This document shows, in pieces, positions 7,489 to 15,021 of a stretch of DNA of 34,448 nucleotides. A program made the position numbers and the translations under genes. The stretch lies in NCBI GenBank assembly GCA_902785485.1, contig CACZZA010000044.1:1-34448 (forward strand), read 5' to 3'. This DNA comes from an uncultured Ruminococcus sp. (GTDB taxonomy: Bacteria > Bacillota > Clostridia > Oscillospirales > CAG-272). The notes under the pieces are model-generated. The model searched no databases. It had not been told where the DNA came from and was given only the letters and a program-made list of their open reading frames with translations. Each line of letters opens with the position of its first letter. The stretch's first letter is position 1.

Positions 7489-8610
7489 ATGAAAACTGCG
7501 GCGATCATCTGCGAACTCAATCCCCTTCACAAGGGACATATAACGGCGCTCGAACGGGCGCGCGGATACGGTTTCGACTCGGTCGTCGCGCTTATGAGCG
7601 GACCGTTCGTACAACGCGGAGACGCCGCTCTGTACGATAAATACACGCGCGCTGCGGCGGCGGTGACGAGCGGCTTCGACCTTGTGATCGAGCTTCCTTT
7701 CCCGTTCGCCTGCGCCCCCGCGGACCGGTTCGCCTCGGGCGGAGTTTATCTCGCGTCCCGACTCGGAGCGATCGACGGGCTGGTCTTCGGGAGCGAATGC
7801 GGGGACGCCGGAGTTTTGGAAACTTACGTCAAACGCGTCGAGAGCAGGGAATTCAAGGACGAGTACAAAAAAGCGCGCGAGAGCGAGACCCTTCCTCCCG
7901 CCAAGCTCCGTCAGACGGTGTACGAACGGCTGTTCGGCGGATTTTATCCTACAAAAGCCAACGACATATTGGGAGCCGAATATCTGCGCGCGGCAAAGAA
8001 ATACGCGCCGTCGATCGAAATACTGACTTATAAACGCGAAAAAGGGTTTTCCGCGACGGACGCCCGCGCGGAGCTGAAAGAAAACGTTTTTTCATCCGTC
8101 CCGGAGAAAGTGATACCGGTATTTGAAAAAAGCGGGAAATACTCTCTTGAAAACGGAGAAAGGGCGATACTGCGTTTCTTTCGCGAAAGCGGACCGCGCG
8201 AGCTGTCCTCTTTTGAAGAAATGAATTCCGACCTTGCCGCAAGGCTCGTCCGGCGCGCGAAGGACGCCCGTTCGCTGGCGGAGTTTTTCTCCCTCGCGTC
8301 GAGCGGCAGCTACACTAACGCAAGGATACGCCGCGCCGTTGTTTCGGCTGTCTGCGGTATGAAAAAGGGGATCAGACCCGAAGACCTGACGTCTTCTCTC
8401 GTCCTCGCGGTCGGCAAAAAAGGACGGGAGATACTCCGGACTTGCAAGCAAAACGGAAGTATATCCCTTTATACAAAACCGTCCGATATGATAAAAAACG
8501 GCGGAGAAGCCGCAAAACTCTCTTCCCGCGCGGACGCGCTTTACGCCCTGCTCGGAGACGGGATCTTGCCTGACGGAGAATTTTTGAAAAAAACACCTTT
8601 CGTGTTATGA
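7489..8610 (+). CDS. tmcAL: tRNA(Met) cytidine acetate ligase TmcAL
   Basis: The N-terminus carries the nucleotidyltransferase-like signature of this family: AAIICELNPLHKGH (HxGH at residues 15-18), then SGPFVQRGD (residues 38-46) and IELPFPFACAPADRFA (residues 67-82). TmcAL activates acetate with ATP to acetyl-AMP and acetylates cytidine 34 of elongator tRNA(Met), keeping the AUA/AUG reading accurate. The protein is 373 residues, somewhat shorter than Bacillus relatives of about 415. The shortfall is in the weakly conserved C-terminal half; the catalytic region is intact. The gene is divergent from acetate kinase, which makes or uses the same acetate. The mutarotase-like gene follows after 15 bases. 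Confidence 0.93.
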   Translation: MKTAAIICELNPLHKGHITALERARGYGFDSVVALMSGPFVQRGDAALYDKYTRAAAAVTSGFDLVIELPFPFACAPADRFASGGVYLASRLGAIDGLVFGSECGDAGVLETYVKRVESREFKDEYKKARESETLPPAKLRQTVYERLFGGFYPTKANDILGAEYLRAAKKYAPSIEILTYKREKGFSATDARAELKENVFSSVPEKVIPVFEKSGKYSLENGERAILRFFRESGPRELSSFEEMNSDLAARLVRRAKDARSLAEFFSLASSGSYTNARIRRAVVSAVCGMKKGIRPEDLTSSLVLAVGKKGREILRTCKQNGSISLYTKPSDMIKNGGEAAKLSSRADALYALLGDGILPDGEFLKKTPFVL

Positions 8611-8625
8611 TATGGAGGTACTATT

Positions 8626-9483
8626 ATGGTAAAGACAGAAGTTGTTGAATACGGAGTTTACGGAAAGGCGCTGAGGATCGCGAACGACGTCCTCGAGGCT
8701 TTCGTCACTCTCGACGTCGGTCCCAGAGTCATCAGGCTCAACCTGCTCGGAATGGAAAATATGTTTTACAATTCCGGTGATATGACGGGCGGAGTCGACG
8801 TGTCAGAAATGTACGGCAAGGATGAAAAATGGCGCACCTACGGCGGACACAGAACGTGGATCGCTCCCGAGGCGCGCCCGGAGACCTACTATCCCGATCA
8901 CGATCCGGTGGAATATAAGCTCGTCGACGGCGGCGCGGAGTTCTATCCGCCTACACAGAGAGTGACCGGGATGACTCATACTCTCACCGTGCGTATCGAG
9001 GGCAACGAGGTATTCCTCACCAACAAACTCAAAAACGACTCGAACGAGACCAAGCGCCGCGCGATCTGGGGCATCACCGTCACCGACGTCGGAGGGGTCG
9101 CCGAGGTCGGACTCCCGACGAAAGACACCGGACTTCTCCATAACAGACGGATAAACCTCTGGCCTTATACTCATCTTGACGATCCCCGTCTCACGATCGA
9201 AAACGACAGGATCACTGTCCGCCAGGATCCTAACGGCAACGGCGCGCTCAAGATCGGCGTCAATGACGAAGAAGGAAGGATAGTCTGCCGCAACAAGGGG
9301 CAGGAGCTGACGCTTTCCTATACTCCGAGGCACGGAGAGGGCGAGTATCCCGACGGCAACGTTTCGAGCGAGATATATACGAACCCCCGCATCCTCGAGA
9401 TCGAAACGCTCGGTCTTTTCCACGATATAAAGCCCGGAGACACCGTCACACACGAAGAAAAATACTCCCTTCGCAGGCTTTGA
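8626..9483 (+). CDS. DUF4380/mutarotase-like protein
   Basis: This 285-residue protein has no signal peptide and reads as one beta-rich domain. The segments LDVGPRVIRLNLLG, YGGHRTWIAPEARPETYYPD and GVNDEEGRIVCRNKG fit the DUF4380 group of galactose-mutarotase-like sandwich proteins, which bind sugars; the exact reaction is unknown. His-Arg in YGGHR is the likely active-site region by analogy with aldose epimerases. GGAGG lies eight bases before the ATG. The gene lies only 15 bases after tmcAL and is probably co-transcribed, though nothing links the functions. Confidence 0.65.
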   Translation: MVKTEVVEYGVYGKALRIANDVLEAFVTLDVGPRVIRLNLLGMENMFYNSGDMTGGVDVSEMYGKDEKWRTYGGHRTWIAPEARPETYYPDHDPVEYKLVDGGAEFYPPTQRVTGMTHTLTVRIEGNEVFLTNKLKNDSNETKRRAIWGITVTDVGGVAEVGLPTKDTGLLHNRRINLWPYTHLDDPRLTIENDRITVRQDPNGNGALKIGVNDEEGRIVCRNKGQELTLSYTPRHGEGEYPDGNVSSEIYTNPRILEIETLGLFHDIKPGDTVTHEEKYSLRRL

Positions 9484-9495
9484 TCGGGCGAAAAC

Positions 9496-9524
9496 TTGAC
9501 ATACGCGAAAAAATATAGTATTAT
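9496..9524 (+). promoter_or_regulatory. Sigma-A promoter before the 105-residue gene
   Basis: A perfect TTGACA (9496-9501), 17 bases, then TATTAT (9519-9524). Start predicted near 9531, giving a leader of about 32 bases to the ATG at 9563. Confidence 0.85.
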
Positions 9525-9562
9525 ATTCGTGTTGATCGAAAACTTTACGTTGGAGGTATATC

Positions 9563-9880
9563 ATGGCTGAAGAAAAAAAGATAATAGACGGACAGCATAT
9601 AATGTTCAGGGGCAAACCCCTCATCCGCGACGGAAACACGTTCTGCTACGGCACGATGGCGGATAAATACATCCTCTTTATGATGGCGCTCAGCAGCAGA
9701 AAGGTCGCCGATTCCGACGGGAACGAAGTCGAAGTCCCCGACAAGATGATCGTCCAGATCCTCAGCACCGACACGACGAAGTCGCCTATGGAACGCGTCG
9801 TCAAGCAGTTCGACCGCACCGGTCTTTACGACGCGCTTGACATCGGTCTCATCTGGCTCGAAAGACTCAACGGAAAATAA
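9563..9880 (+). CDS. Small conserved-looking protein, unknown function
   Basis: I do not recognise this 105-residue protein. It has no membrane segment or signal peptide. The sequence is balanced and globular-looking, with CYGTMADKYILFMMAL near residue 30 and KSPMERVVKQFDRTGLYDAL near residue 75. It has its own strong promoter, a good ribosome site (TTGGAGG, seven bases before ATG) and a strong hairpin 12 bases after the stop, so it is a dedicated single-gene unit. That arrangement is typical of small abundant proteins, but no role can be assigned. Confidence 0.75.
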   Translation: MAEEKKIIDGQHIMFRGKPLIRDGNTFCYGTMADKYILFMMALSSRKVADSDGNEVEVPDKMIVQILSTDTTKSPMERVVKQFDRTGLYDALDIGLIWLERLNGK

Positions 9881-9892
9881 GAAAAGAGGCGT

Positions 9893-9926
9893 GGAGGACC
9901 TTTATCAAAAGGTCCTCCGTTCTTAT
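9893..9926 (+). terminator. Intrinsic terminator of the 105-residue gene
   Basis: GGAGGACCTTT (9893-9903) pairs perfectly with AAAGGTCCTCC (9908-9918) around ATCA, followed by the T-rich GTTCTTAT. The stem has 11 pairs. Confidence 0.7.
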
Positions 9927-10003
9927 ATTGATCCACTCCGTGCGGTACACGGTCCGTGCGCTTGGGAGCGCGGCGCCGGTTTTCAAACGTTGCCAATAAG
10001 AGA

Positions 10004-10039
10004 AAAAACCTTTGTCAATGAAACAAAGGTTTTTCTTTT
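10004..10039. terminator. Bidirectional terminator-like hairpin
   Basis: AAAAACCTTTGT (10004-10015) pairs with ACAAAGGTTTTT (10023-10034) around seven bases, followed by CTTTT. Being A/T-flanked on both sides it could end transcripts from either direction. It lies between convergent genes. Confidence 0.55.
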
Positions 10040-10067
10040 CCTCTTTGTAAGTTTTTTGAAAGGGGGC

Positions 10068-10105
10068 GCGGGGGAGGACTTTTTTTCAAAAAAGTCCTCC
10101 CCCGC
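10068..10105. repeat. Long perfect inverted repeat after capA
   Basis: GCGGGGGAGGAC plus six T at 10068-10085 is the exact complement of 10088-10105, leaving a two-base centre. In practice this is a stem of about 16 pairs with a small loop. It lies 14 bases after the capA-like stop. There is no T run outside the stem, but the inner A/T pairs may serve when the minus strand is read. Its GGAGGAC core recurs in the hairpin at 9893-9918. Confidence 0.7.
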
Positions 10106-10119
10106 CTGAGCGTTATTAT

Positions 10120-11334
10120 TTACTTGACCTCGTACTCGCTCTTTATGACGTCCGGCTCGCCGGTGAGGCGGGTGACTATCGAAATGACGTCGGAGAGGAG
10201 GAGAGCTTTCTCCTTTCCGGTCTTGAGCCTGTCGTAGAGGACGTCGACAGGGACGACGCGCATTTTCTTTTCGTCCTCGACTATTTTGTAGACGGAGAAC
10301 GCGGTGCGCGCGATCTTTTTATCAGAAATGTACAAGTGCGCGGCGACGCCGTACTCGGGGAGCGTTTCGAGGCAGGCGTATTCGGTCTTCGGGGACATCG
10401 TGACGTTGCCGAGCGACCAGAAAACGGGCCTGCCGTCGATAAGTTCGGCTTTTTGCGTGGTATGGGAGTGCGCGGCGACGACTCCGTCGAAGCCGAACGA
10501 AAGCGCCTTGTCCACGATAAATTCCGAAAATTTGCCGGGGCGGGTGTTGAACTGACCGCCGACGTGGGGCAGGAAGAGGGCGATGTCGGAGTTCGCTTTG
10601 GCGAGCTTTGCGTCTTGCGCTACGCGTTTGAGGGGCGCGCGCGAATCTTTTTCGTCATAGTTGTCGTCCGCGTAGGAAACGTCGAGTCCGAGCGCGCGGT
10701 TGAGTCCGATCCCGTCGCGGAAGATGTATTCACGTCCCAGTTCGCGCGAGACGAGCGCCTTGATATAATCGCGCGCCGCGTAATATATCGGATCGTAAGG
10801 CGGACGCATGGTAGGCGCGGTCTGCTCGCGTATCATATTGACGCAGGGACCGTATTTTTTGCCGAGCAGGGGTTGTTTCTTGCCGTAGTTCGTGCCGTAG
10901 GTCGCGTTGTAGATCGAGACCGCGGTCTTTCCGAGCTTGAATACGTAATACGGAGCGCTTTCTCCGGGGCGTACCGTGCCGGTGTGCGCCATGCCGTATG
11001 AGTCGAGCGCGTCAAGGGTGCGGATCATTCCGTCTATCCCTCTGTCGAGGCAGTGATTGTTCGACGTGGTGACGAGTTTTACTCCGATATTCTGCAGAGC
11101 GCCGACGACGGAGTCGGGAGTGTTGAACGAGAACAGCGTGTCGGAATATCCCGCGCTCTCGCCCGCAAGAGGCGATTCGAGGTTGGCGATGACGTAATCG
11201 GAGCGTTCCGTGATGCTCCCGAGCGGTTCAAGCGCGCTCTTGAAGTCGTATTTTCCGCCCTTTTTCACTTTGGCAAGGAGCGGAGGCTCGCACATCACGT
11301 CGCCGAAGATCGTCAGCTTGTATTCTTTTTTCAT
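10120..11334 (-). CDS. CapA/PgsA-like metallophosphatase-fold protein
   Basis: This 404-residue protein matches the CapA family, named after poly-gamma-glutamate capsule proteins and built on a calcineurin-like phosphoesterase fold. Visible motifs are TIFGDVMCEP (Asp near residue 12), VIANLESPL (residues 48-56), TTSNNHCLDRG (about residues 90-100), LPHVGGQFN and VAAHSHTTQ near residue 285, supplying the expected Asp, Asn and His metal ligands. Family members act on cell-surface polymers or have unknown reactions. There is no signal peptide, so this one may be cytoplasmic, unlike true CapA. AAAAGGGG precedes the ATG, and the gene begins 16 bases after yigZ, so hflX-yigZ-capA form one unit. No capB or capC is present. 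Confidence 0.85.
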   Translation of the reverse strand: MKKEYKLTIFGDVMCEPPLLAKVKKGGKYDFKSALEPLGSITERSDYVIANLESPLAGESAGYSDTLFSFNTPDSVVGALQNIGVKLVTTSNNHCLDRGIDGMIRTLDALDSYGMAHTGTVRPGESAPYYVFKLGKTAVSIYNATYGTNYGKKQPLLGKKYGPCVNMIREQTAPTMRPPYDPIYYAARDYIKALVSRELGREYIFRDGIGLNRALGLDVSYADDNYDEKDSRAPLKRVAQDAKLAKANSDIALFLPHVGGQFNTRPGKFSEFIVDKALSFGFDGVVAAHSHTTQKAELIDGRPVFWSLGNVTMSPKTEYACLETLPEYGVAAHLYISDKKIARTAFSVYKIVEDEKKMRVVPVDVLYDRLKTGKEKALLLSDVISIVTRLTGEPDVIKSEYEVK

Positions 11335-11350
11335 AACTGTTTACCCCTTT

Positions 11351-11977
11351 TCAGATTTTATCGTATCTGCTTCCGGTGACCACGGGCGCGCAGCCGCCCG
11401 ACGTCAGTTCGGATATTTTTTTGCTCACTTCGCCGTAGCCGTCTTCCTTGACGGCAAGGCGGAGCGTCACGCCGTTTCCGTAATCCGCGCCGTCTTCGAC
11501 GACCCCGAGAAAAGAAAGCTCGTAGCGCAGTTTTTCAAGCAGAGGATAAGGAACGCCAACCTTGAATTCGGTGTATTTAACGAGGCTCACTATCCCCGCC
11601 GCCTCCGCCGCGCGTTTGGCACATTCGGTATAGGCTCGGACGAGTCCTCCCTTGCCGAGCAGGATCCCGCCGAAATACCGCGTCACTACGACGCAGACGT
11701 CGGAAACTCCGCTTTTACGCAGATAATCGAGCACGGGCAGTCCCGCCGTCCCCTGCGGCTCGCCGTCGTCCGAATAGCGGGTGACGTTGGTATCTTTTAT
11801 AAGGTAGGCGTACACGTTGTGCCGCGCGTCGGAAAACTCCTTGCGGATCTTTTTGATATACTCGACGGCGTCGCTCTCGTTCGTAACGCGTATAGCCGAG
11901 CCGATAAATACCGACCGCTCGACCGTGTATTCCGCCCGTCCCTCTTTTTCAAGTGTGGTGTATATGGGATCAGCCAT
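11351..11977 (-). CDS. yigZ: YigZ/IMPACT family protein
   Basis: The 208-residue protein has the UPF0029/Impact N-terminal domain, with ARHNVYAYLIKD, SDDGEPQGTAGLPVLDYL and VVTRYFGGILLGKGGLVRAY (about residues 105-124). A small ferredoxin-like C-terminal domain follows. The family is widespread and related to eukaryotic IMPACT, a translation-stress regulator; the bacterial function is not well fixed. Its start overlaps the hflX stop by eight bases, so the two are translationally coupled. HflX rescues or splits ribosomes, which fits a shared role in translation. Confidence 0.93.
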   Translation of the reverse strand: MADPIYTTLEKEGRAEYTVERSVFIGSAIRVTNESDAVEYIKKIRKEFSDARHNVYAYLIKDTNVTRYSDDGEPQGTAGLPVLDYLRKSGVSDVCVVVTRYFGGILLGKGGLVRAYTECAKRAAEAAGIVSLVKYTEFKVGVPYPLLEKLRYELSFLGVVEDGADYGNGVTLRLAVKEDGYGEVSKKISELTSGGCAPVVTGSRYDKI

Positions 11978-13361
11978 CGCTTTCCTCTTTCGTCTCGTAG
12001 TCCCGCAGAGCGCCCGCGGTGCGCTTGTCGACGATCGCTTTGATCTTCAGTCCCTCGGGAACGTATTCCTTTTCAACGATGACCGCGCGGTCGTACAGCG
12101 CCCCCGCCCTGCCCATATCCGAGTGGCGGAACAGATAGGTCTTCGTCGCTTTTCCCTCGCCGACGAGTTTTTGGATCCGCTCTATGAGCGCATCGACTCC
12201 CTCGCCCGTTTTAGCGGAGATGAAGAATACGTTGTTATCCCCCGCGTCCTGCTTGATCACCGGGGCGACCTCCGCCTCGAGGTCGCATTTGTTGTAGACG
12301 TAAAGGACGGGTTTGTCGCCCGCCCCGAGCTCCTCGAGCAGTCCTTCGGTCACTTCGAGCTGGAGATGACATTCGCTCTCGGACGCGTCTATGAGTACGA
12401 GTACCGCGTCGGAATATCTGACTTCGTCGAGCGTCGACTTGAACGCTTTTATCAGGTGGTGCGGAAGATTGCGTATAAATCCGACGGTGTCGGTCAGAAG
12501 CACCTCGTTGCCGTCGGGGAGGGCGTAGAGGCGCGTCGTCGTGTCGAGGGTCGCGAACAGCTTGTCTTCGGCGAGGATCCCGGCTCCCGTGAGGTAGTTG
12601 AGCAGGGTGGATTTTCCCGCGTTCGTGTAACCCGCGACGGCGATCTTGTATATCCCGGCGCGGTCGCGGGCTTTTCTCTGTGTCTCGCGGGTGCGTTCGA
12701 GATTTTTCAGCTCGTTTTCGAGCGCGTCCATGCGTCTCTTGACGTGGCGTCTGTCGCTCTCGCGTTTACTTTCGCCCGGTCCGCGCGTTCCGATACCGCC
12801 GCCCTGACGCGAGAGCTGAAGTCCATAGCCCCTCAGACGGGGAAGTCCCTTGCCCGTCAGACGGGGAGTCGTGTATTTGAGGAGCGCAAGCTCGACCTGG
12901 AGCTTGCCTTCGCCGCTCTTCGCGTGGAGCGCGAAGATGTCGAGAATGAGCATACTTCTGTCAATGACGAGAACGTATCCTTCGTCCGACGGATCTTTTT
13001 CTTCGTTTTTATCCGTTTTTTCGCCTTTGTCTTTTTTGCCGGTGTTCAACTCTTTCTCGATATTGCGTATCTGCGAGGGGGTGAGCTCGGCGTCGAACAC
13101 GGCGAGGGTGCTTTCGGTGTTTTTGCACAGTCCGCGGAGTTCTTCGAGCTTTCCGCTGCCTATATAGCTCCTCGGATCGGGATTTTCCTTATATTGCACG
13201 AGCTTTGCCGCACATTCTCCGCCCGCGGTCTCGAGCAGACGCTCGAGCTCGGACAGAGATATTTCGCTTTGATGACGGTCTTCTCCGTCAAAAACGGCGG
13301 AAACGAGTACCGCTCTCGTCTTCTCCGCGTCGGACGCGGATCTGAACACTGTGTTTTGCAT
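11970..13361 (-). CDS. hflX: Ribosome-associated GTPase HflX
   Basis: This 463-residue protein has the HflX N-terminal domain (VQYKENPDPRSYIGSGKLEEL), the linker signature GPGESKRESDRRHVKRRM and a GTPase domain. The GTPase motifs are AGYTNAGKSTLL (G1, about residues 240-251), DTVGF (G3), NKCD (G4) and SAKTG (G5). HflX binds the 50S subunit, splits stalled or hibernating ribosomes and hydrolyses GTP. A very charged Lys/Asp/Glu insertion lies at about residues 103-125, between the RNIEKEL helix and VIDRSMLILDIF; most relatives lack it. GAAAGG lies about ten bases before the ATG. No clear promoter precedes it, so some expression may come by read-through from rpmE. Confidence 0.96.
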   Translation of the reverse strand: MQNTVFRSASDAEKTRAVLVSAVFDGEDRHQSEISLSELERLLETAGGECAAKLVQYKENPDPRSYIGSGKLEELRGLCKNTESTLAVFDAELTPSQIRNIEKELNTGKKDKGEKTDKNEEKDPSDEGYVLVIDRSMLILDIFALHAKSGEGKLQVELALLKYTTPRLTGKGLPRLRGYGLQLSRQGGGIGTRGPGESKRESDRRHVKRRMDALENELKNLERTRETQRKARDRAGIYKIAVAGYTNAGKSTLLNYLTGAGILAEDKLFATLDTTTRLYALPDGNEVLLTDTVGFIRNLPHHLIKAFKSTLDEVRYSDAVLVLIDASESECHLQLEVTEGLLEELGAGDKPVLYVYNKCDLEAEVAPVIKQDAGDNNVFFISAKTGEGVDALIERIQKLVGEGKATKTYLFRHSDMGRAGALYDRAVIVEKEYVPEGLKIKAIVDKRTAGALRDYETKEESDG

Positions 13362-13387
13362 AAACTGATTGCCTTTCGGTCTTGATC

Positions 13388-13442
13388 TTGAAAATGAGAA
13401 AAGGGTAAGATACGCCCCTGCGCTTTGGGACGCGTCTTACCC
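13388..13442 (-). terminator. Terminator of rpmE
   Basis: GGGTAAGA (13403-13410) pairs with TCTTACCC (13435-13442) and inner CGC/GCG pairs extend the stem. On the minus strand the hairpin is followed by TTTTCTCATTTTC. It separates rpmE from hflX, perhaps incompletely. Confidence 0.7.
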
Positions 13443-13462
13443 TGTTCATGACAAAATGGAGA

Positions 13463-13687
13463 TCACTCCGCCTTGCCGGCGAGTTTGTTCGCCTTGCTCA
13501 GACGCTGATTGAACTTATCAACTCTGCCGCCCGCGTCGACAAACTTCTGTTTGCCGGTGAAGAAGGGATGGCATTTCGAGCAAATTTCAACTTTCATATC
13601 GCCCTTGGTGGAACGGGTCTTGACCTCTGCGCCGCAAGCGCATTTGATCGTACACTCTTTATATGCGGGCTGGATAGCAGTTTTCAT
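13463..13687 (-). CDS. rpmE: Ribosomal protein L31, zinc-binding type
   Basis: This 74-residue protein is full length. CACG (Cys16, Cys18) and [20 protein letters not shown] (Cys36, Cys39) form the zinc-ribbon cysteines of the C+ type of L31, with the family's HPFFTG signature. L31 bridges the 50S and 30S subunits. The cysteine type is normally the zinc-replete form; a C-minus paralogue would be used under zinc starvation, and none is visible here. It has its own promoter and terminator. Confidence 0.97.
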   Translation of the reverse strand: MKTAIQPAYKECTIKCACGAEVKTRSTKGDMKVEICSKCHPFFTGKQKFVDAGGRVDKFNQRLSKANKLAGKAE

Positions 13688-13732
13688 TTTATCGTACCTC
13701 TTTTTCGATTTATTTTTTCAGAATTGCTCCTT

Positions 13733-13761
13733 ATTATAGCACAGCGGTTTTCATTTTTCAA
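13733..13761 (-). promoter_or_regulatory. Sigma-A promoter of rpmE
   Basis: On the minus strand TTGAAA (13756-13761), 17 bases, then a perfect TATAAT (13733-13738). The leader to the ATG is about 40 bases and includes AGAGG before the start. Confidence 0.85.
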
Positions 13762-13832
13762 TAGGAAAACGCGATTTTTTACGAAAAAATGTTAATTTTT
13801 TGTGACGGACATGGAGAAAATGCGTTTACCTC

Positions 13833-13861
13833 TTTAATTTTCTATCTTTATATGTTAAAAT
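13833..13861 (+). promoter_or_regulatory. Extended -10 promoter of the lipoprotein gene
   Basis: TG-T-TAAAAT (-10 at 13856-13861) with a weak -35 TTTAAT (13833-13838) at 17 bases. The start codon follows at 13900 with GAAAGGA nine bases before it. Confidence 0.55.
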
Positions 13862-13899
13862 ATACGAACGGAAACCGTTTATCGAAAGGACTTTTGATC

Positions 13900-14943
13900 A
13901 TGAAACACAACAAACTTGTTTATATTGCGTTCTTTTGCGCTTTGACTCTCCTTTGCGCGGCGTTCGCGTCGTGCGGAAAGACGGAGGAGCCTTCTCCCGA
14001 GACGGAGAGTCAGACGGAGGAATACGTACCCGCGACCGCGGAACCGTACGACCACGAGGATATAGTCCTGGCTCCGCTCGAAAAAGCGCCGGTCCCCGAG
14101 GGGATGAGGGAATATATCATCCGTCCGCTCACCGATACCGTGATGTTCGACAGCGCAAACGGCGAACGCCGCGAGGAGTCCCACAAGATCACCGTCAGCG
14201 CGTGCTTCCCGAACGAATGGTTCGCGACGGACGCGTCTCTCGGCGGACTCACCGCCTCGAAATCGTTCCTGACCGAAGGAGATTATTTTGAAAAAGCCTC
14301 CGACGCCGCGGGTGTCTACGCTCGCGTGTGCGACATAGGTACGGTCTATTACGTGGAGGGCGGAGTCAACATCAGTCCCAACGTCATATACGCCGATCCC
14401 GCTTTCGCCTCCTACGCGGGGACGCTGACTCCATACCCCGAGACCAGCGCGTCGGGAGAGGCTTACGTTTACTATTCCGACGGAGGCGAGACCTCGGTCA
14501 AGCCGGTGTTCTTCCCGATCACCTACGACCGCGTGCTTGGGTTGGTGTTCCGTACCGACGACGAGACACTGAAAAAGTGTATTGATACCTTCCGCGTGGG
14601 AGTAGAGTATTTTGCTGAGGGCGAAAACCGCGATCCCGTCGTGAATAAGACCGATCTTCCCGAAGCGACTTTAAGCCAAGACGCGAAGCTCGAATTCGAC
14701 GATATTGACAAGGCGTTCGAATTTTTATCCGCGGACGCAAACGTCCCCGGGATCGGTCAGGAATACGTGCTGAGTCTGAAAGAACAGCCGGGCGACGAAA
14801 AACTCGCGTCTTTCAACGGCTATGAAATCAAAAAAGGAGAGGCGACGCTCGTGTCGGCGCTTTCCGCCAAAGAGAGGGCGGCGGACGCGAAGAAGGACGA
14901 TCCCTACGAGTACGGCGTGTCGTTCGCTCTTAAACGCGGCTGA
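13900..14943 (+). CDS. Secreted lipoprotein, unknown function
   Basis: I do not recognise this 347-residue protein. It starts with a lipoprotein signal peptide: MKHNK, a hydrophobic core, and a lipobox ending FASC with the lipid-bearing Cys at residue 25. A Glu/Thr/Pro-rich linker follows (about residues 29-50). The rest is a mixed, mainly beta-looking domain with no Cys-His catalytic pattern. I chose the ATG at 13900 because GAAAGGA precedes it and it creates the signal peptide; a longer reading from 13789 would bury the signal. It comes 78 bases before the first dockerin protein, so it may be a membrane-held partner of that secreted system, but nothing in the sequence proves this. Confidence 0.8.
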   Translation: MKHNKLVYIAFFCALTLLCAAFASCGKTEEPSPETESQTEEYVPATAEPYDHEDIVLAPLEKAPVPEGMREYIIRPLTDTVMFDSANGERREESHKITVSACFPNEWFATDASLGGLTASKSFLTEGDYFEKASDAAGVYARVCDIGTVYYVEGGVNISPNVIYADPAFASYAGTLTPYPETSASGEAYVYYSDGGETSVKPVFFPITYDRVLGLVFRTDDETLKKCIDTFRVGVEYFAEGENRDPVVNKTDLPEATLSQDAKLEFDDIDKAFEFLSADANVPGIGQEYVLSLKEQPGDEKLASFNGYEIKKGEATLVSALSAKERAADAKKDDPYEYGVSFALKRG

Positions 14944-14947
14944 TCGT

Positions 14948-14976
14948 TTGATCCTGTACATAATCAATCTGATAAT
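14948..14976 (+). promoter_or_regulatory. Candidate promoter of the dockerin genes
   Basis: TTGATC (14948-14953), 17 bases, then GATAAT (14971-14976), four and five matches of six to consensus. The start at 15022 lies about 40 bases beyond the predicted transcription start. Read-through from the lipoprotein gene is also possible because no terminator intervenes. Confidence 0.45.
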
Positions 14977-15021
14977 AAATGCTTTTTCCGGTTTTGCCGG
15001 AGCGTATGAAAGGAAAAAGAT

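Noticed and set aside
8584..8611. TTGAAA, 16 bases, TATGAT overlapping the tmcAL stop
   Set aside because: Transcription would start at about the ribosome site of the next gene and cut it off, so it is unlikely to serve that gene.
11817..13385. A 522-codon plus-strand open frame
   Set aside because: It covers the yigZ-hflX genes in antisense and shows only the mirror of their codon bias.
13789..13899. A longer start for the lipoprotein gene
   Set aside because: The extra 37 residues precede a proper signal peptide with its own ATG and ribosome site, and the upstream start overlaps the promoter region.
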